Of a stretch of DNA of 64,000 bases, positions 52,993 through 63,930 are shown piece after piece. Positions within the stretch are counted from its first letter, which is position 1, and each line of letters opens with the position of its first letter. Below the pieces are notes generated by a model. That model saw nothing but the letters and a program-made list of their open reading frames with translations, made no database searches and was not told the origin of the DNA. A program made the translations under genes and the position numbers. Source of the DNA: Erigeron canadensis (Eukaryota > Streptophyta > Magnoliopsida > Asterales > Asteraceae); contig NC_057763.1 in assembly GCF_010389155.1 (NCBI RefSeq), forward strand, positions 9,114,649 through 9,178,648, given 5' to 3'.

Positions 52993-53877
52993 ATAAGCTT
53001 CAAAGGATAGGTGCATTGGACGATCTTGATGCTGAAGAAGATCTAAAAAGTATCGATGATGAAGATTTGGAAGAAGGAGAGTTCATTACTTCAGAAGCTG
53101 ATAGAAAAAGGTTGCTTGAGACACCTTATGACTTTGATCGTGTCTTTAATGAAGATGAAGTCATTCAAGTTGAACCAATAGCTGAAGTAGAACATCTCAA
53201 TCTCAATCCAATCAGAGACAGTCCAGATGAACCTAATAATGCTGCAAGTTTGAGATTTGCTGTATATGCAAACATAGTTGATGAAGGACATGATAATATT
53301 ATTGATCTATTCTGGAATATAGATGCTACGCGAGAGGTTAATCTTGGAAGATTTAATATACCTCCGGTGCAGCAAGATCATGAGTTTATTGTTAATAGAC
53401 TAATTCCAGGTTATAGAGGACATACTGGTTTGATGATACATGATACGTATAAAGCATCAATGTTTTGGGAATATATCTTAGACAAGGATGCACCCAAATA
53501 CTTCTCAGTGATACAAAGTTGGTTCTATGATCACAGAATCAAATTGTTTATTATCAAGAGAAAGGAGGGATGCCAGTACATGTCGATGAGTCAAAGACAC
53601 TTCCACTTTCTCAGTGATTCAGACATGATAGATTTGGGAAGACGCTGGTTCGTTAATCTTCAGAGCAATGGACTTGCAGATTTCTACTGGAATAGATTCA
53701 GAGATGAAAGAATTAAGTATTTCAGTGTCAGAGGTCTGAAGCCAGAAGAAAGGTTGATAAAGCCAACACCCTTGAAGAAGATTAAGAATCCAGACAGAAC
53801 ATTTCGTTTTAAACAACGAAGGATTAAATGTGTTAAGAAGGTTCATGCTATCAGATGGGATCAAGATATGCTGACGG
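52993..53877 (+). pseudogene. Accessory 3' gene of E, domain 2 (3' end missing)
   Basis: An open frame of about 290 codons. An acidic start (DLKSIDDEDLEEGEF), a segment with LRFAVYANIVDEG....DLFWNID, VNRLIPGYRGHTGLMIHD, then domain 2: FYDHRIKLFIIKRKEGCQYMSMSQRHFHFLSDSDMIDLGRRW and FYWNRFRDERIKYFSVRGLKPEERL. By eye it aligns with D at 18565-19326 (LKNHNIRLVQFKVRRADGN). At about 53877 (after DQDMLTE) it runs into Athila-type sequence, so the C-terminus is lost. No stop or frameshift occurs within domain 2 itself. Confidence 0.7.
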
Positions 53878-55145
53878 AGATGACATTTTGGCTATTATAC
53901 TAGTATGTACACTTTGGACCAGTTGAAGAGTAGCGAGTTTAGGAGGCTGTTGAGGCAGGGATTGTATGTTAAGCAGCCTTTTGATGGTGAATCCATTCCT
54001 CAGTATTGGACTCGGATTACTGGTGGTGAAGCTTGGCCATCTAGGGGTCGGGTAGTGTTTCCAAGATCAGGAGTGTGCGGATGAGAATGCTCCATCGTAT
54101 GATTGTCACATTTCTGGTACAACGGTCCACTCACTGGGACAAAGCGTACCAGACTGATCTTTGGTTGATGAAGTTGTTTGCTGAGGGGGCACCTAGGAGG
54201 TTTGCTTTGGCCCCCATTGTTGTTTTGGATAGGATGTGGAACCACTCCGACTCGGAGTTGGTATTGGGGCATTTTGTTACGATGATTTATCGACGCATGG
54301 GCATTTTTGATACGGATGAGTGCCAGACCGATCTTCCGCCCCCCCCCCCTATTTTTCAGGAGACATTGATTGAGGCCGAGTTGGTTAGGGCCAAGATTGT
54401 GAAGAAGATGACGCAGACAGAGAACTCTATATTGCTGGATGACATTGGGTTTATTGCACCGCCTCCCGTTGTAGAGGAAGCTGAGGATGTTGAGATGAGG
54501 GATGCTCCACAGGAGCAACCTAGGAGGCGGGCTCCTACTGGTATAGACTTGACCCCTTTGAGCACCCAGCTCCCGCAGATCTACGAGGGGCAGCAGGCCA
54601 GCCACCAGGCTTTCGATGACTATCAACGGCGTATGGATCAGGAGGTGACATGGTTAGGGTCGCAGCAGGCCCATACTAACTACACTCTTGACTATTACCA
54701 GCCGATGTGGCAGGCCCAGTATACGGGGACTGAGTTTTTGCGGCCTGACCCGATTCCATCTTTCAGCCCTCCACCTATCCGTGTTCTACCGTATCGACAG
54801 GATGGTGGTTCTTACTTCTTTACGCCATCCCAGATGTCCCCACGGCCCCATGACTTGGGAGGATCTCCCCGAGGGCCTGTTCAGTTTGGTCGATATACAG
54901 GTGGTGATGCTGTGATTTCCTCCTCCATGCCTAGTTTCTTTGCAGGTGCCAGCTCTGGATTTGCTGATTTTGTTGGAGGCTCAGGAGGATTTGCCGCTGG
55001 TGGTTCTGGACAGGCAGATGATCAGCCGGGTGGCGGATATGGCGGTTCAAGTTCAGGAGGCACACCAGAGCAGGCTACCAGCTGGGTTGATGATCTCTTT
55101 GGCCCACCCGGTGCTCCGTATGGCTATCATGGGCAGCAGCAGTGA
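53878..55145 (+). pseudogene. Athila-type 3' ORF, C-terminal half (K)
   Basis: It starts mid-gene. MTFWLLY...SSEFRRLLRQGLYV and SIPQYWTRITGGEAW match J's VPEFAYLMG...NAFWRELGG block. After a frameshift near 54080 come HRMIVTFLVQRSTHWDKAYQTDLWLMKLFAEG (J: MHKLIMHCFLQRGDH) and a Pro-, Gly- and Gln-rich tail ending in QQQ at 55142. The tail is low complexity (GGSGGFAAGGSG). No transmembrane helix or signal peptide is seen. Function unknown. Confidence 0.72.
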
Positions 55146-55514
55146 TGATGATGATAACTTCCATCCGGTACCGTGGGACGGGGTCATATGTTGATTGATA
55201 TTTGTTCATTCTGCTAGATGGATGACTATACTTTGATACATTACTTCTTATTTTCTTTCTTTATTTGTATTGGTATCCACCTTACAGGGTGATGAAACAT
55301 TGTATTTGTTTCTTTTTCTTTTAGTTTGTTGCAGGAACAAGTAGGTTATTACATTTGATGGCTATAGCGCAACTCAGTGTGGGGGGAACCCCTTGGATTC
55401 TCTTCTCATCTATTCTATGGCATCAGTGTGTTGATTGTGTGATGGTGTGCGTATGCTGACAGTAAGTTCAGCGCCATATTTGTATTGCTATGTTTGATGC
55501 ACACACAACTCTCG
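53878..55514 (+). mobile_element. Athila-like 3' fragment K
   Basis: The second half of an Athila-type 3' ORF, its 3' untranslated region and a polypurine-like GTGTGGGGGGAACC (55377-55390). It is joined without an LTR to element E on the left and interrupted by element F at 55515 on the right (flank TCTCG, 55510-55514). Orientation and lineage match element I, so it may be the displaced end of I after a deletion. Confidence 0.7.
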
Positions 55515-55830
55515 TGATATAACAGGATTTCTGCTCTGGATTCGATCTCAACAATGGCGGATCAAGTGTGTGTGTTCTTGGTGTATTTAGTGTGTGTGAT
55601 TTCTAGAGAGAGAGAGAGAGATTGGAACGAGTTGTAGTATTAAGTGTGTGTAAAAATCAATCAAAGGCTTATGATTTCTAATGTGTTGAGGGTATTTATA
55701 CTCTAATTCTACAATTATCCCTATTGTCATATCTAACTCCTCAACATTAGAAATCATTTTACCATGTCTTAACAACAATTAAGTCCACTAACTTAAATTA
55801 CAATTTATCACTATTTTTGGATTTCTAACA
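55515..55830 (-). repeat. 3' LTR of element F
   Basis: 316 bp: TGTTAGAAATCC ... CTGTTATATCA on the minus strand, with TATAAATACCC (55700-55690) and an (AG/CT)n leader (55602-55621). It is the same family as the LTRs of A. The left edge abuts fragment K. Confidence 0.88.
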
Positions 55831-55842
55831 TTCTCCCCCTTA
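55831..55842 (-). other. Polypurine tract of element F
   Basis: The minus strand reads TAAGGGGGAGAA, as in A and D, directly before TGTTAG. Confidence 0.88.
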
Positions 55843-58550
55843 GTGATATATTGTAATGAATGAAGTACGCGTTATTTTGTCTTGTAGGAATTAAGTTGAT
55901 GAGCCCGATGGTGAAGACAATTGGTGTGATGAAACAAGTCTTCAAAGCTTTCTCATTGTCTTTGGAGAACTTGAATCAATCTTGGTCTTGGACTTCTCGA
56001 AGTTAAAACATGATGAAATTCTCAATGTTCTTTTTGAACAGAGAATAAAATGAATGAGTCTAGAATCTTTGAAAATTGTTGAACCATGAATCAGAGTTGT
56101 CTGTTGAAGTGCGGAAGGTATAAATTTGGCTTTGGTTCTTCAATCTTCGATTCTTGAACGAAGATTTATTTTCTTGGAATGAAGTATCAAAATGAAGTAT
56201 CAAAAACTTGTACTCTCCTTCTTGATGTATGCTTTGGAGCTTCTAGATCAAGTATCATGAATGAAATGTGTTGATGAAGACTCTTTTGAAGTTTTACTTC
56301 TTTTTCTTGAATCTTCTAATCAATCTTTCAACTTTTGTAGCTTTGATCTTTGTCATTTTTGACTTGAACACTTTTGGAGAGTAAACACTTGAATAAAATT
56401 TAACTAACTTTCTTATGAATAAATCATGCTCCCCCACAATTCATGACTATAAGCATTTTGGAGCATCTTTGAACAATATCCTTATTTTCGATCTCATCCT
56501 TATCTTTGTAATCATCTTTTCAAGTCAAGAACTCAATTCTGAAAATGAACAACTCAAATCTGAAAATCTGAGCTCAATTGACCGAAATTCCTTGCAAATT
56601 TTTCCACTAATCCCATACATTCTTCACTCTAAATATTCTCTCTTATCGTTAACCTTAATCTCCATACACTCACTACAACCTTCTTACTAACTCCATGTTT
56701 CAAGCTCAAAGGTTTCCTTTCTCAATCAATCATAATCTTTTTCTCCCCCTCATAATGACCAAGTTGGGAACCAATGTCATTATGCAAACATTGATTGATA
56801 AAATACGAAAAGAAATATCACAAGTTAAAACTAGATTTGCATGGAGAAATATCAAACATCAACACATCAACCCAAACCAATAGTCCAACCCAAAGAATCT
56901 TAAGGGTAACTAAAATGTAAGGTTGAAGTTGTAGGTACAAACGTTATAGTATGGTGTTGGTGGTTTTTGTGTTTGTGAGATGAGAAATGAAAGACCGGAT
57001 AAGGATGATCCGATAACATGTTCAAAAATCAAAAAGATTAATGAAATGACCGATAGAAATGTATGACATTTTTCGGATTTCCTATGTATCATTGAATTAT
57101 GCACAAAGCAAATTTTCTAACATAGTCCGGTCTTGTAGCTTTTCAACTACGAGATTGCTTCAAAGAATATAAATCATGATCAGTGTCACCTAAGGCGTTC
57201 GATAACCACAATCTATAATCCTTAAATACTTTTAGGTAACATCCGAGGTCACTGATAGACTTCTTATTTACTCAAAAATTACACTGGTGCAATTATGATA
57301 CCTACGTTCAACGTTGGAAAAGATGTTAGCATTGGTAGGATTTCCATTTGATCATCGTGGAATATCATTTAAGATATCACTACAAATGTTCCGACTATAT
57401 CACATAGATATGCAATAATATCACAAAGATATGACTCGAATGTGTCTTAAGAAAATGAAAATGATCAAATGAATGATCAAGTAAGATAGCTCTAGACACA
57501 ACGTGATCAAATGAATTCGGGGACTGGAGTAGAATGTCGCCCTTATTCAATATCAACATCTTCCAAATGAAGAGTCAATAGAAATGTGAAAAATCTCCGT
57601 GAGAAATGAAACAAGTATTTGTTAAGAAACACTTGAGTGGTTAGGTAAAGATGTGCATCGCTTCACTGGGTCCATGAAGTCTTTATCAAGATATCAACAA
57701 ATGACATCCGATAGAAATGTGTTGTACCCGACGATTTGAGAGTTTTAGGGAATGGTATCATTTCTTTTAACCCTTTTCTCACAACATATCACCATAACCT
57801 CTCACTTTTCGACTTTACTCCCTCCATCCTATTTGCACGAAACCATCATCACTCAAAATAGAAGTGAATACTCCGGGGTTAGAATTCATCGGCGATGATG
57901 GAGTTCATGGAGTGAATGAATCGCTCATGTGCAAACTAAACACCGAACTTCAATTGATGAAAAATCATTTGAAAATCATCAAATGTGTGTATGAAAATGA
58001 TTTGAAAACACATTTGAAGTTTTGAAATCACAAACTCCCCCTTAATCTATGCAAAGGTAGATCAAAAATGTTTGTCATAGAAAGGTAGAGCAAAAAATGA
58101 TTTTTGTGAAATCAAAAAGAGTAAAATCTTTGCTGTGATATATACAAAAACATTTGAGAGTCTAAAAGTGAACAAGATTTTAAGAAACATAAATTTTTGC
58201 TTCAACAACAATGTTCATAGTAAGACTACTAGGGAGTACACAAAGGCGTTCAATCCTTCGCACCTTACATCAACAAGTTGGATGCAAAATAAAACGGTTA
58301 AGCACAAATTTAACTCAATCAATTGTTCAAGATGAGACAACTAGGGAGTACACAAAGGCATTTAATCCTTCGCTTCTCATATCAACACTTGAGAGTTACA
58401 AAATCTTTTGACATGAAAAATAATTCTTGGCAATGATCTTAAAAAGGCATGAATCATGGAGATTTGAAGTTTGTTAGCGTTCGAAAAATTTGTGTCCATG
58501 TTTGTGCATTTTCTACACAGTTTAGCCTTTTTGAGATAAATAAAACAATG
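55843..58550 (-). other. 3' noncoding region of element F
   Basis: No coding sequence seen. It aligns with element A up to about 57720. Further GGGGGAG-type tracts lie near 56430, 56740 and 58030 (as CTCCCCC on the plus strand). A direct repeat of about 54 bp, GA(C)TA/ACTAGGGAGTACACAAAGG type, occurs near 58221-58274 and 58335-58388. Confidence 0.7.
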
Positions 58551-58700
58551 AAGTACGGGTTATACACAGAGTATGTATAAGCCATAAAGTAATAAATAAA
58601 TCATTTAAGCACGGGTTACATACAGAGTATATGTAAACCACAAAGATATAAATAAAACTATGAAGCCCGGGTTACATATATAGCATATGTAAGCCACATT
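58551..58700. repeat. Three 56-bp tandem repeats, each with a hairpin
   Basis: Units start at 58551, 58607 and 58663 (period 56; the third is partial). Each has a 10-bp inverted repeat with one mismatch: GGGTTATACA/TGTATAAGCC in the first, GGGTTACATA/TATGTAAACC in the second, GGGTTACATA/TATGTAAGCC in the third, around a 5-7 nt loop. Paired changes keep the stem. They lie about 90 bp downstream of the RNase H stop of F. Confidence 0.8.
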
Positions 58701-58790
58701 AATAAAATAAAAAGAAAATCTTTTTGGAACTTTTCAAAATTTTCTATTTTTGTATTTTGTTTTTCAAGAATGTATCAAGAACAAAATAAG

Positions 58791-59444
58791 TTAAGTTTCA
58801 AGATTTAACATGCCAAGCTTAGAGATAAGAAAGTTAAACCTCTTTTTGTCCAATGGTTTTGTGAACAAATCTGCAAGTTGGTAGTCAGTTCCCACAAAGT
58901 AGAGCTCGATGTCACCTTTCTCAATATGATCATTGAGAAAATGATATCTCACATTAATATGCTTTGATCGAGAGTGGTTTACTGAGTTAACTGCAATAGC
59001 AATGGCACTTTGAAAGTCACAATAGATGGGAATATGATCATATTTCAGACCATAATCAGTAAGCTGAGTCTTCATCCATAATACTTGAGCACAACAACTA
59101 GCCGCAGCTACATATTCAGCTTCAGCTGTTGATAGTGACACACAGTTTTGCTTCTTGGAAGACCAACTCACAATTTTATCACCCAAAAATTGTAAAGTAC
59201 CGGAGGTGCTCTTGCGATCAAGCCTACAACCTGCATGATCTACATCTGAATAAGCAGTTAGATTGAATCCAGTATCCCTTGGATACCAGAGACCTAAATA
59301 GGGTGTACCCTTCAGATAACGAAAGATTCGTTTCACAGCTTGATAATGTAAATCAGTAGGAGCAGCTTGATACCTAGCACACATACATGTTGCAAACATT
59401 ATATATGGGCGAGATGCTGTAAGATACAACAATGAACCAATCAT
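58791..59444 (-). pseudogene. RNase H of element F
   Basis: An uninterrupted 217-codon C-terminal piece of copia pol. It begins in the RT connection (MIGSLLYLTASRPYIMFATCMCARY) and covers RNase H: AYSDVDHAGC (Asp), SLSTAEAEYVAAASCC (Glu), IYCDFQSAIAI (Asp; the family usually has CDNQSA), and SKHINVRYHFLND (His). It ends GTDYQLADLFTKPLDKKRF. RNase H removes RNA from the RNA-DNA hybrid. The motifs look functional, but the upstream frame has a TAA near 59480. Confidence 0.88.
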
Positions 59445-59480
59445 ACTTCTATATCTTTTTTGGTCAAATGGTTTCCCATT

Positions 59481-60644
59481 TTAATCAGCATTAATATTTG
59501 TACGAGCAGCCATTGGGGTAGAAATTGAAGAACATGTAGTCATATCAAACTTTTTCAACATGTCATGAATATATTTACCTTGTGATATAAAAATACCATT
59601 TGGTAGTTGTTTGATTTGAAGACCCAAAAAGTAGTTCATTTCCCCAATCATGCTCATTTCAAAATGATTAACCATTAGAGATGAAAAGTTTTGACAAAAT
59701 GTTTAACTAGTTAACCCAAAGATAATGTCATCAACATATATTTGGATAAGAAGAACATGTTTACCTTGTTTGCGAATGAACAGGGTAGGGTCAATTGTTC
59801 CTTTGGTAAAGCCACCTCTAATCAAGAAAGTAGATAAGGAATCATACCATGCTCGGGGTGCTTGCTTAAGACTGTAGAGAGCCTTGTCTAACCTGTAGAC
59901 ATGGTTTGGCCTTTTGGGATCAACAAAACCTTCTAGTTGTTCAACGTAAACGTCTTCTTTGAGATCACCATTCAAGAAAGCTGTCTTCACATCCATTTGA
60001 AACACAATGAAGTTTCTGAATGCGACATAAGCTAAGAAAATCCGAATGGCTTCCATTCTTGCAATTGGAGCAAAAGTTTCGTCGAAGTCAACACCAGGTT
60101 GTTGGCAATAACCCTTTGCGACTAATCGAGCCTTGTTCCTTACTACCACTCCATTCTCATCCTTCTTGTTCTTGAAAATCCACTTTGTGCCAATAGGTTC
60201 ATCTTTTCTTGGATTTGGAACTAATCTCCATACTTTCAGTCTTTCAAACTGAGCGAGTTCGTCTTGCATAGCTTTAACCCATTCTGGATCTCGAAGAGCT
60301 TCAGAAACAGTTTTGGGTTCAATGTTGCTAAGAGAAAGTGCAACAAGACACTCATTCACTGAAGTACGAGTAGTTACTCCGACTTGTGGATATCCAATAA
60401 TTTGATCTGTAGGATGATCTTTTCGCATACGTGACCATTTGCGATCATGAAGAAGTGGATCTTGTTGATTAACATCAACGTCATCATCATTAAAACCAGA
60501 GTTTTGCTGAGAAATGGAATCATAGCTTGGTAGAACAGCTTCCTCGTAGGATGGATGATCAAAATCAAGAGGCATATATACATTTGGAGTGTTCATCGGA
60601 TTGGTAGTCTGGGTATATTGGGTAGGTTGTTCTTGAACATTCAC
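59481..60644 (-). pseudogene. Reverse transcriptase of element F
   Basis: Minus-strand RT of the copia type. Acidic/Asn-rich link, then [109 protein letters not shown] and the active site [13 protein letters not shown] near 59703 separates the last part (EMSMIGEMNYFLGLQIKQLPNGIFISQGKYI), and a TAA near 59480 follows. The polymerase motifs are all present. It would copy the RNA into DNA. Confidence 0.88.
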
Positions 60645-60743
60645 TGGAGGAGAATTATCAGGAGCGGATTGAGAAGAAGAATCATTAGAAGAGGATGAAG
60701 GATTACTACTTGAAGAAGTAGCAACTTGCTCAGAAGAACTTGA

Positions 60744-61959
60744 TTATGATTCATGATGGTTGTCAGGAACTGGATCATGGTTCGAAACTGGTTCAACGAT
60801 GACTTGAGGTTCTTCATCATGAATCGGTTTAGAATTGTAGAATTCTTCAAAAAGAATATCTAACTCATCACTTGTTGGAGCTGGAAACTTCTTGAATTTA
60901 GATGCCAAAGTAGAAGTCCTTGATGAAGTAATTGAATCACTTGGATCATTACTTGTTGGTAGCAAACTTTCTTGCTCAAAGATCATGCCCGACATCTCAT
61001 CAAACCAAACATTCATTGTTTCTTGAATCGTATTTGTTCGGCGATTAAAGATTCGGTAGGCAATCGATGTCTTGGAATAACCAACAAAGTAACCTTCATC
61101 ACCTTTCTTCTCGAACTTTCCAAGATTCTCCCGATCATTCAGAGTATAACAAACACACCCAAAGATATGAAAATAGTTAATGTTGGGTTTCCGTTTGTTA
61201 ACAACCTCATAAGACGTCTTCTCAAAACGCTGATTAACAATGGACCGATTCTGAGTGTGACAAGCAGTGTCAACAGCTTCAACCCATATGTTGGAAGGAA
61301 ACTTAGAATAAGCAAGCATGGTTCTTGCAGCTTCCACAAGCGTTCGATTTCTCCTTTCAACGACACCATTTTGTAGTGGGGTACGAACCGTGGAGAATTG
61401 GTGAGTAATGCCCTTGGATTTACAAAACTCATCAAATACGGCATTCTTGAACTCAGTTTTAATCCGAACGAATGTAACGGACTCGAAGTTGAAGATTTAC
61501 TTGAGTAGAAGTGATGAAATCGATCAAAGTCTGAGTTGTTTCATCTTTAGAGGCAAGAAACTTGACCCAAGTATAACTTGAATAATCATCAACAATAACC
61601 AAGATGTATTTCTTCCCATTTCGGCTTTGTACTTTCATTGGTCCACAAAGATCCATGTGAAGCAAATGAAGAGGTGCTAATGAATTTGGAGATTTCTTAG
61701 GTTTATGAGAAGCTCGTTTAATTTTCCCAACAGCACAAGAAGGACAAACATGCTCACTCTCATACTTATAGTCCGGCAGGCCTTCAACAAGATGCTTGTT
61801 GACCAAAGTATTGATGGTTGGAAAATTTAGGTGAGAAAGCCTTCTATGCCACAACCAAGAATTCTTTGATGTGGCTTTCGAAATGAGGCAAATATTATCG
61901 GTTTGTTGGTTATCATCGAGATTGACGGTAAAAAGGTTATGATCGCGGTCGCCACACAA
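60744..61959 (-). pseudogene. Integrase of element F
   Basis: Zinc domain: SWLWHRRLSHLNFPTINTLV...CPSCAVGK. Core: first Asp in LLHMDLCGPMK, second in RYIRSD, where a frameshift (about 61459) interrupts the usual DNGTEF. The Glu is in PLQNGVVERRN, read in another frame near 61370. After that the frame at 61337-60744 gives AARTMLAYSKFPSNIWVEAVDTACH.QNRS and the C-terminal GYFVGYSKTSIAYRIFNRRT. A TAG ends it near 60742. All three catalytic residues can be found, but in two or three frames. Confidence 0.87.
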
Positions 61960-62034
61960 AATGTCAACTCCATCTAGAGTTTGAACTTTGCAAAGAGATT
62001 GTCAAAAAAGAACTTGAAGATTGTTGTCACAGAA

Positions 62035-62268
62035 TTATCCAACACTAAACAAGTTATGACTTAATCCTTCAACGTAGTGAACTTTCTTAATGACAATTCC
62101 ATTGCGTTCAATATCACCATAGCCTAAGATAGGAGCGAAATTGTTGTTACCAAATCGAACAGTTCCCATGAATCGTTCAATAAAGTTCTTAAGCAATGCT
62201 TTATTTCCAGTCATGTGTTTTGAACACCCGAAATCGAGTATCCAAACACAGATGGTTATTTTCTGCAA
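62035..62268 (-). pseudogene. Protease of element F
   Basis: VWILDFGCSKHMTGN is the copia protease motif with Phe in place of the Ser of DSG, so the catalytic triad Asp-Ser-Gly has become Asp-Phe-Gly. It continues FIERFMGTVRFGNN, ILGYGDIERNGIVIKKVHYVEGLSHNLFSVG, the normal end of the protease. Stops on both sides. Asp itself is kept, but DFG is not a known working active site. Confidence 0.85.
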
Positions 62269-62278
62269 TCAAATAGAA

Positions 62279-63930
62279 TTAACCGACTATAGGTACCCAC
62301 TTGAAGACGGGTCCTTTGTGGTTAGTTAAAACAGGCAGGGTATATAACTTAGGAAACGCATACAAACATGTTTTAGAATCAACATAGGCATTAACAAGCA
62401 CATTATCAACAAGCACATTTGGATTAAACAAACGAACATTAACACACGAATCAAAAGTAACATGTCTACCAGCATTCAAACCATACACATGCGAACGAGA
62501 ATTAACATTGTTTACCACATCACAAGGCATTGCCTTGGCACCATTAACATTTGTTTTCAAAGAGGACTTAAAAGATAAATTGTTTAACACAACAGAAACT
62601 TGCTTCTTCTTACTACCCGCTTCTTCTTACTAAAGACTTAGCTACCCATTTAGACTCACTAATCAAGTTCTTTCCACCTGTTGGATTGACACTAAGAAGA
62701 TTAGAACGAGAGTTTTGAAGCACTTTTATCTTTTTAGACTCTTTTGGAGGTGCGGAAACTTCTTGTTTCTTAGGTTTATCATGAGAAAACCAGCCATATC
62801 TATCCCTATACCTAGTTGCACCATTTGAAGCGCCCCTAGTTAGCAAAACTGAGCTAGATTTAGACACTTTAGGTAATGAACTAGATTGAGAGTTAGATGA
62901 AGAAACATTTGAATTGATTTCCAGAAGCTTCACTTGTTTGGTTTTGACATGCTTTTCTGGGGTAGGACACTTTGTTTTTAACTTATTGATTCTTGGTTTT
63001 GTGACAGTCTTTGGTTCAGTCTTGACGAGTTTTGGAAGAACTCGTTTCTTTGAATAATATGAAGTTGGAGCTTTGGAAAACGATTTTGGAGATTCCTTTT
63101 TTGATTCAACCTTGATTTTGGTAGATTCAATCTTTTTCTCAGTTTCAGAATCAAAAACATATTCTCCCTCCATGAATTTATCAAAATCATCTTTTGTGAA
63201 TGGTTTAACCAGAGATTTTTTTGAAAAATCAGGAATCTTGGTTTCCAACTTCACACTATGGGTAGTCTCAGGAATGAAATCAACTTGAACTGACATATCT
63301 TTGGTTTCACAAGAAATTAGAGTAGAAGTATCAACACCTATACTAGTACTAAGCTTAGGGTGAACAACTAACTTTTCAAGAGAATCACAAGTGAAAAACC
63401 TATAGTAGCAGCATATCAAAACTAAACTATGCGCAACTTCGTCATAAGATAAATCAGATTGCACATAATCATCAGCTATAGTAGCAGCAGTTTGACATGA
63501 ACACTCAAGAGAATCAGTCAAGGTCTAAGTGGAATGGTCTACTAAAGCACTTAGGTCAGTTTGAGTAGAAAACATCCATACAAACTTTGTTAGTATCCAC
63601 AACAGCTAATTTATCCTCCGAATTCGGACTTTGAGACTTTAAGTGATCAATGACATTTTGTTGAGATTCCACCTTTTGTTTCAAACCTTCTATTTCTTTT
63701 TCCAAAATTGTGGATGGAACATACATTTTAGTAGGTTTAGGTGAAATACCAATGGACTCTTGGTTTTGAAAATTTAATGCTATTTCTTCTATTTTGAAAA
63801 TTGAAGATTCTTTAAAATTATAGGAAGCATTTATAGCATCATAGTTAACAAAAAATTCAGTTTGAGGTTTTTTCTCAACATCATCAGTCTCAAATTCGTC
63901 ATCCAGTGGATGAATGAATTGTTGTACCAT
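62279..63930 (-). pseudogene. gag-pol linker of element F
   Basis: Three frames. 63930-63556: acidic segment then a coiled-coil-like helix (EKEIEGLKQKVESQQNVIDHLKS). 63521-62613: long Lys/Ser-rich linker with a basic part (KPRINKLKTKCPTPEKHVKTK). 62590-62279: Asn/Val-rich segment ending KGPVFKWVPIVG, the usual lead-in to protease. No zinc knuckle is visible inside the window; it should lie just beyond 64000. The coiled coil in this position parallels E (42666-42953). Confidence 0.7.

Larger units (their letters stand above)
39907..53877 (+). mobile_element. SIRE-like Ty1/copia element E (3' end missing)
   Basis: 5' LTR (39907-40590), tRNA-Met-type primer site (40593), a leader with G-box repeats, gag, a long linker, protease, integrase, RT and RNase H in copia order (integrase before RT), then 2 kb of noncoding DNA and a large accessory gene (49514-53877). 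Protease, integrase and RT resemble the SIRE clade common in asterids. The 3' LTR and the end of the accessory gene are absent: at about 53877 the text switches to an Athila 3' ORF. All frames carry stops or shifts. Confidence 0.82.
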
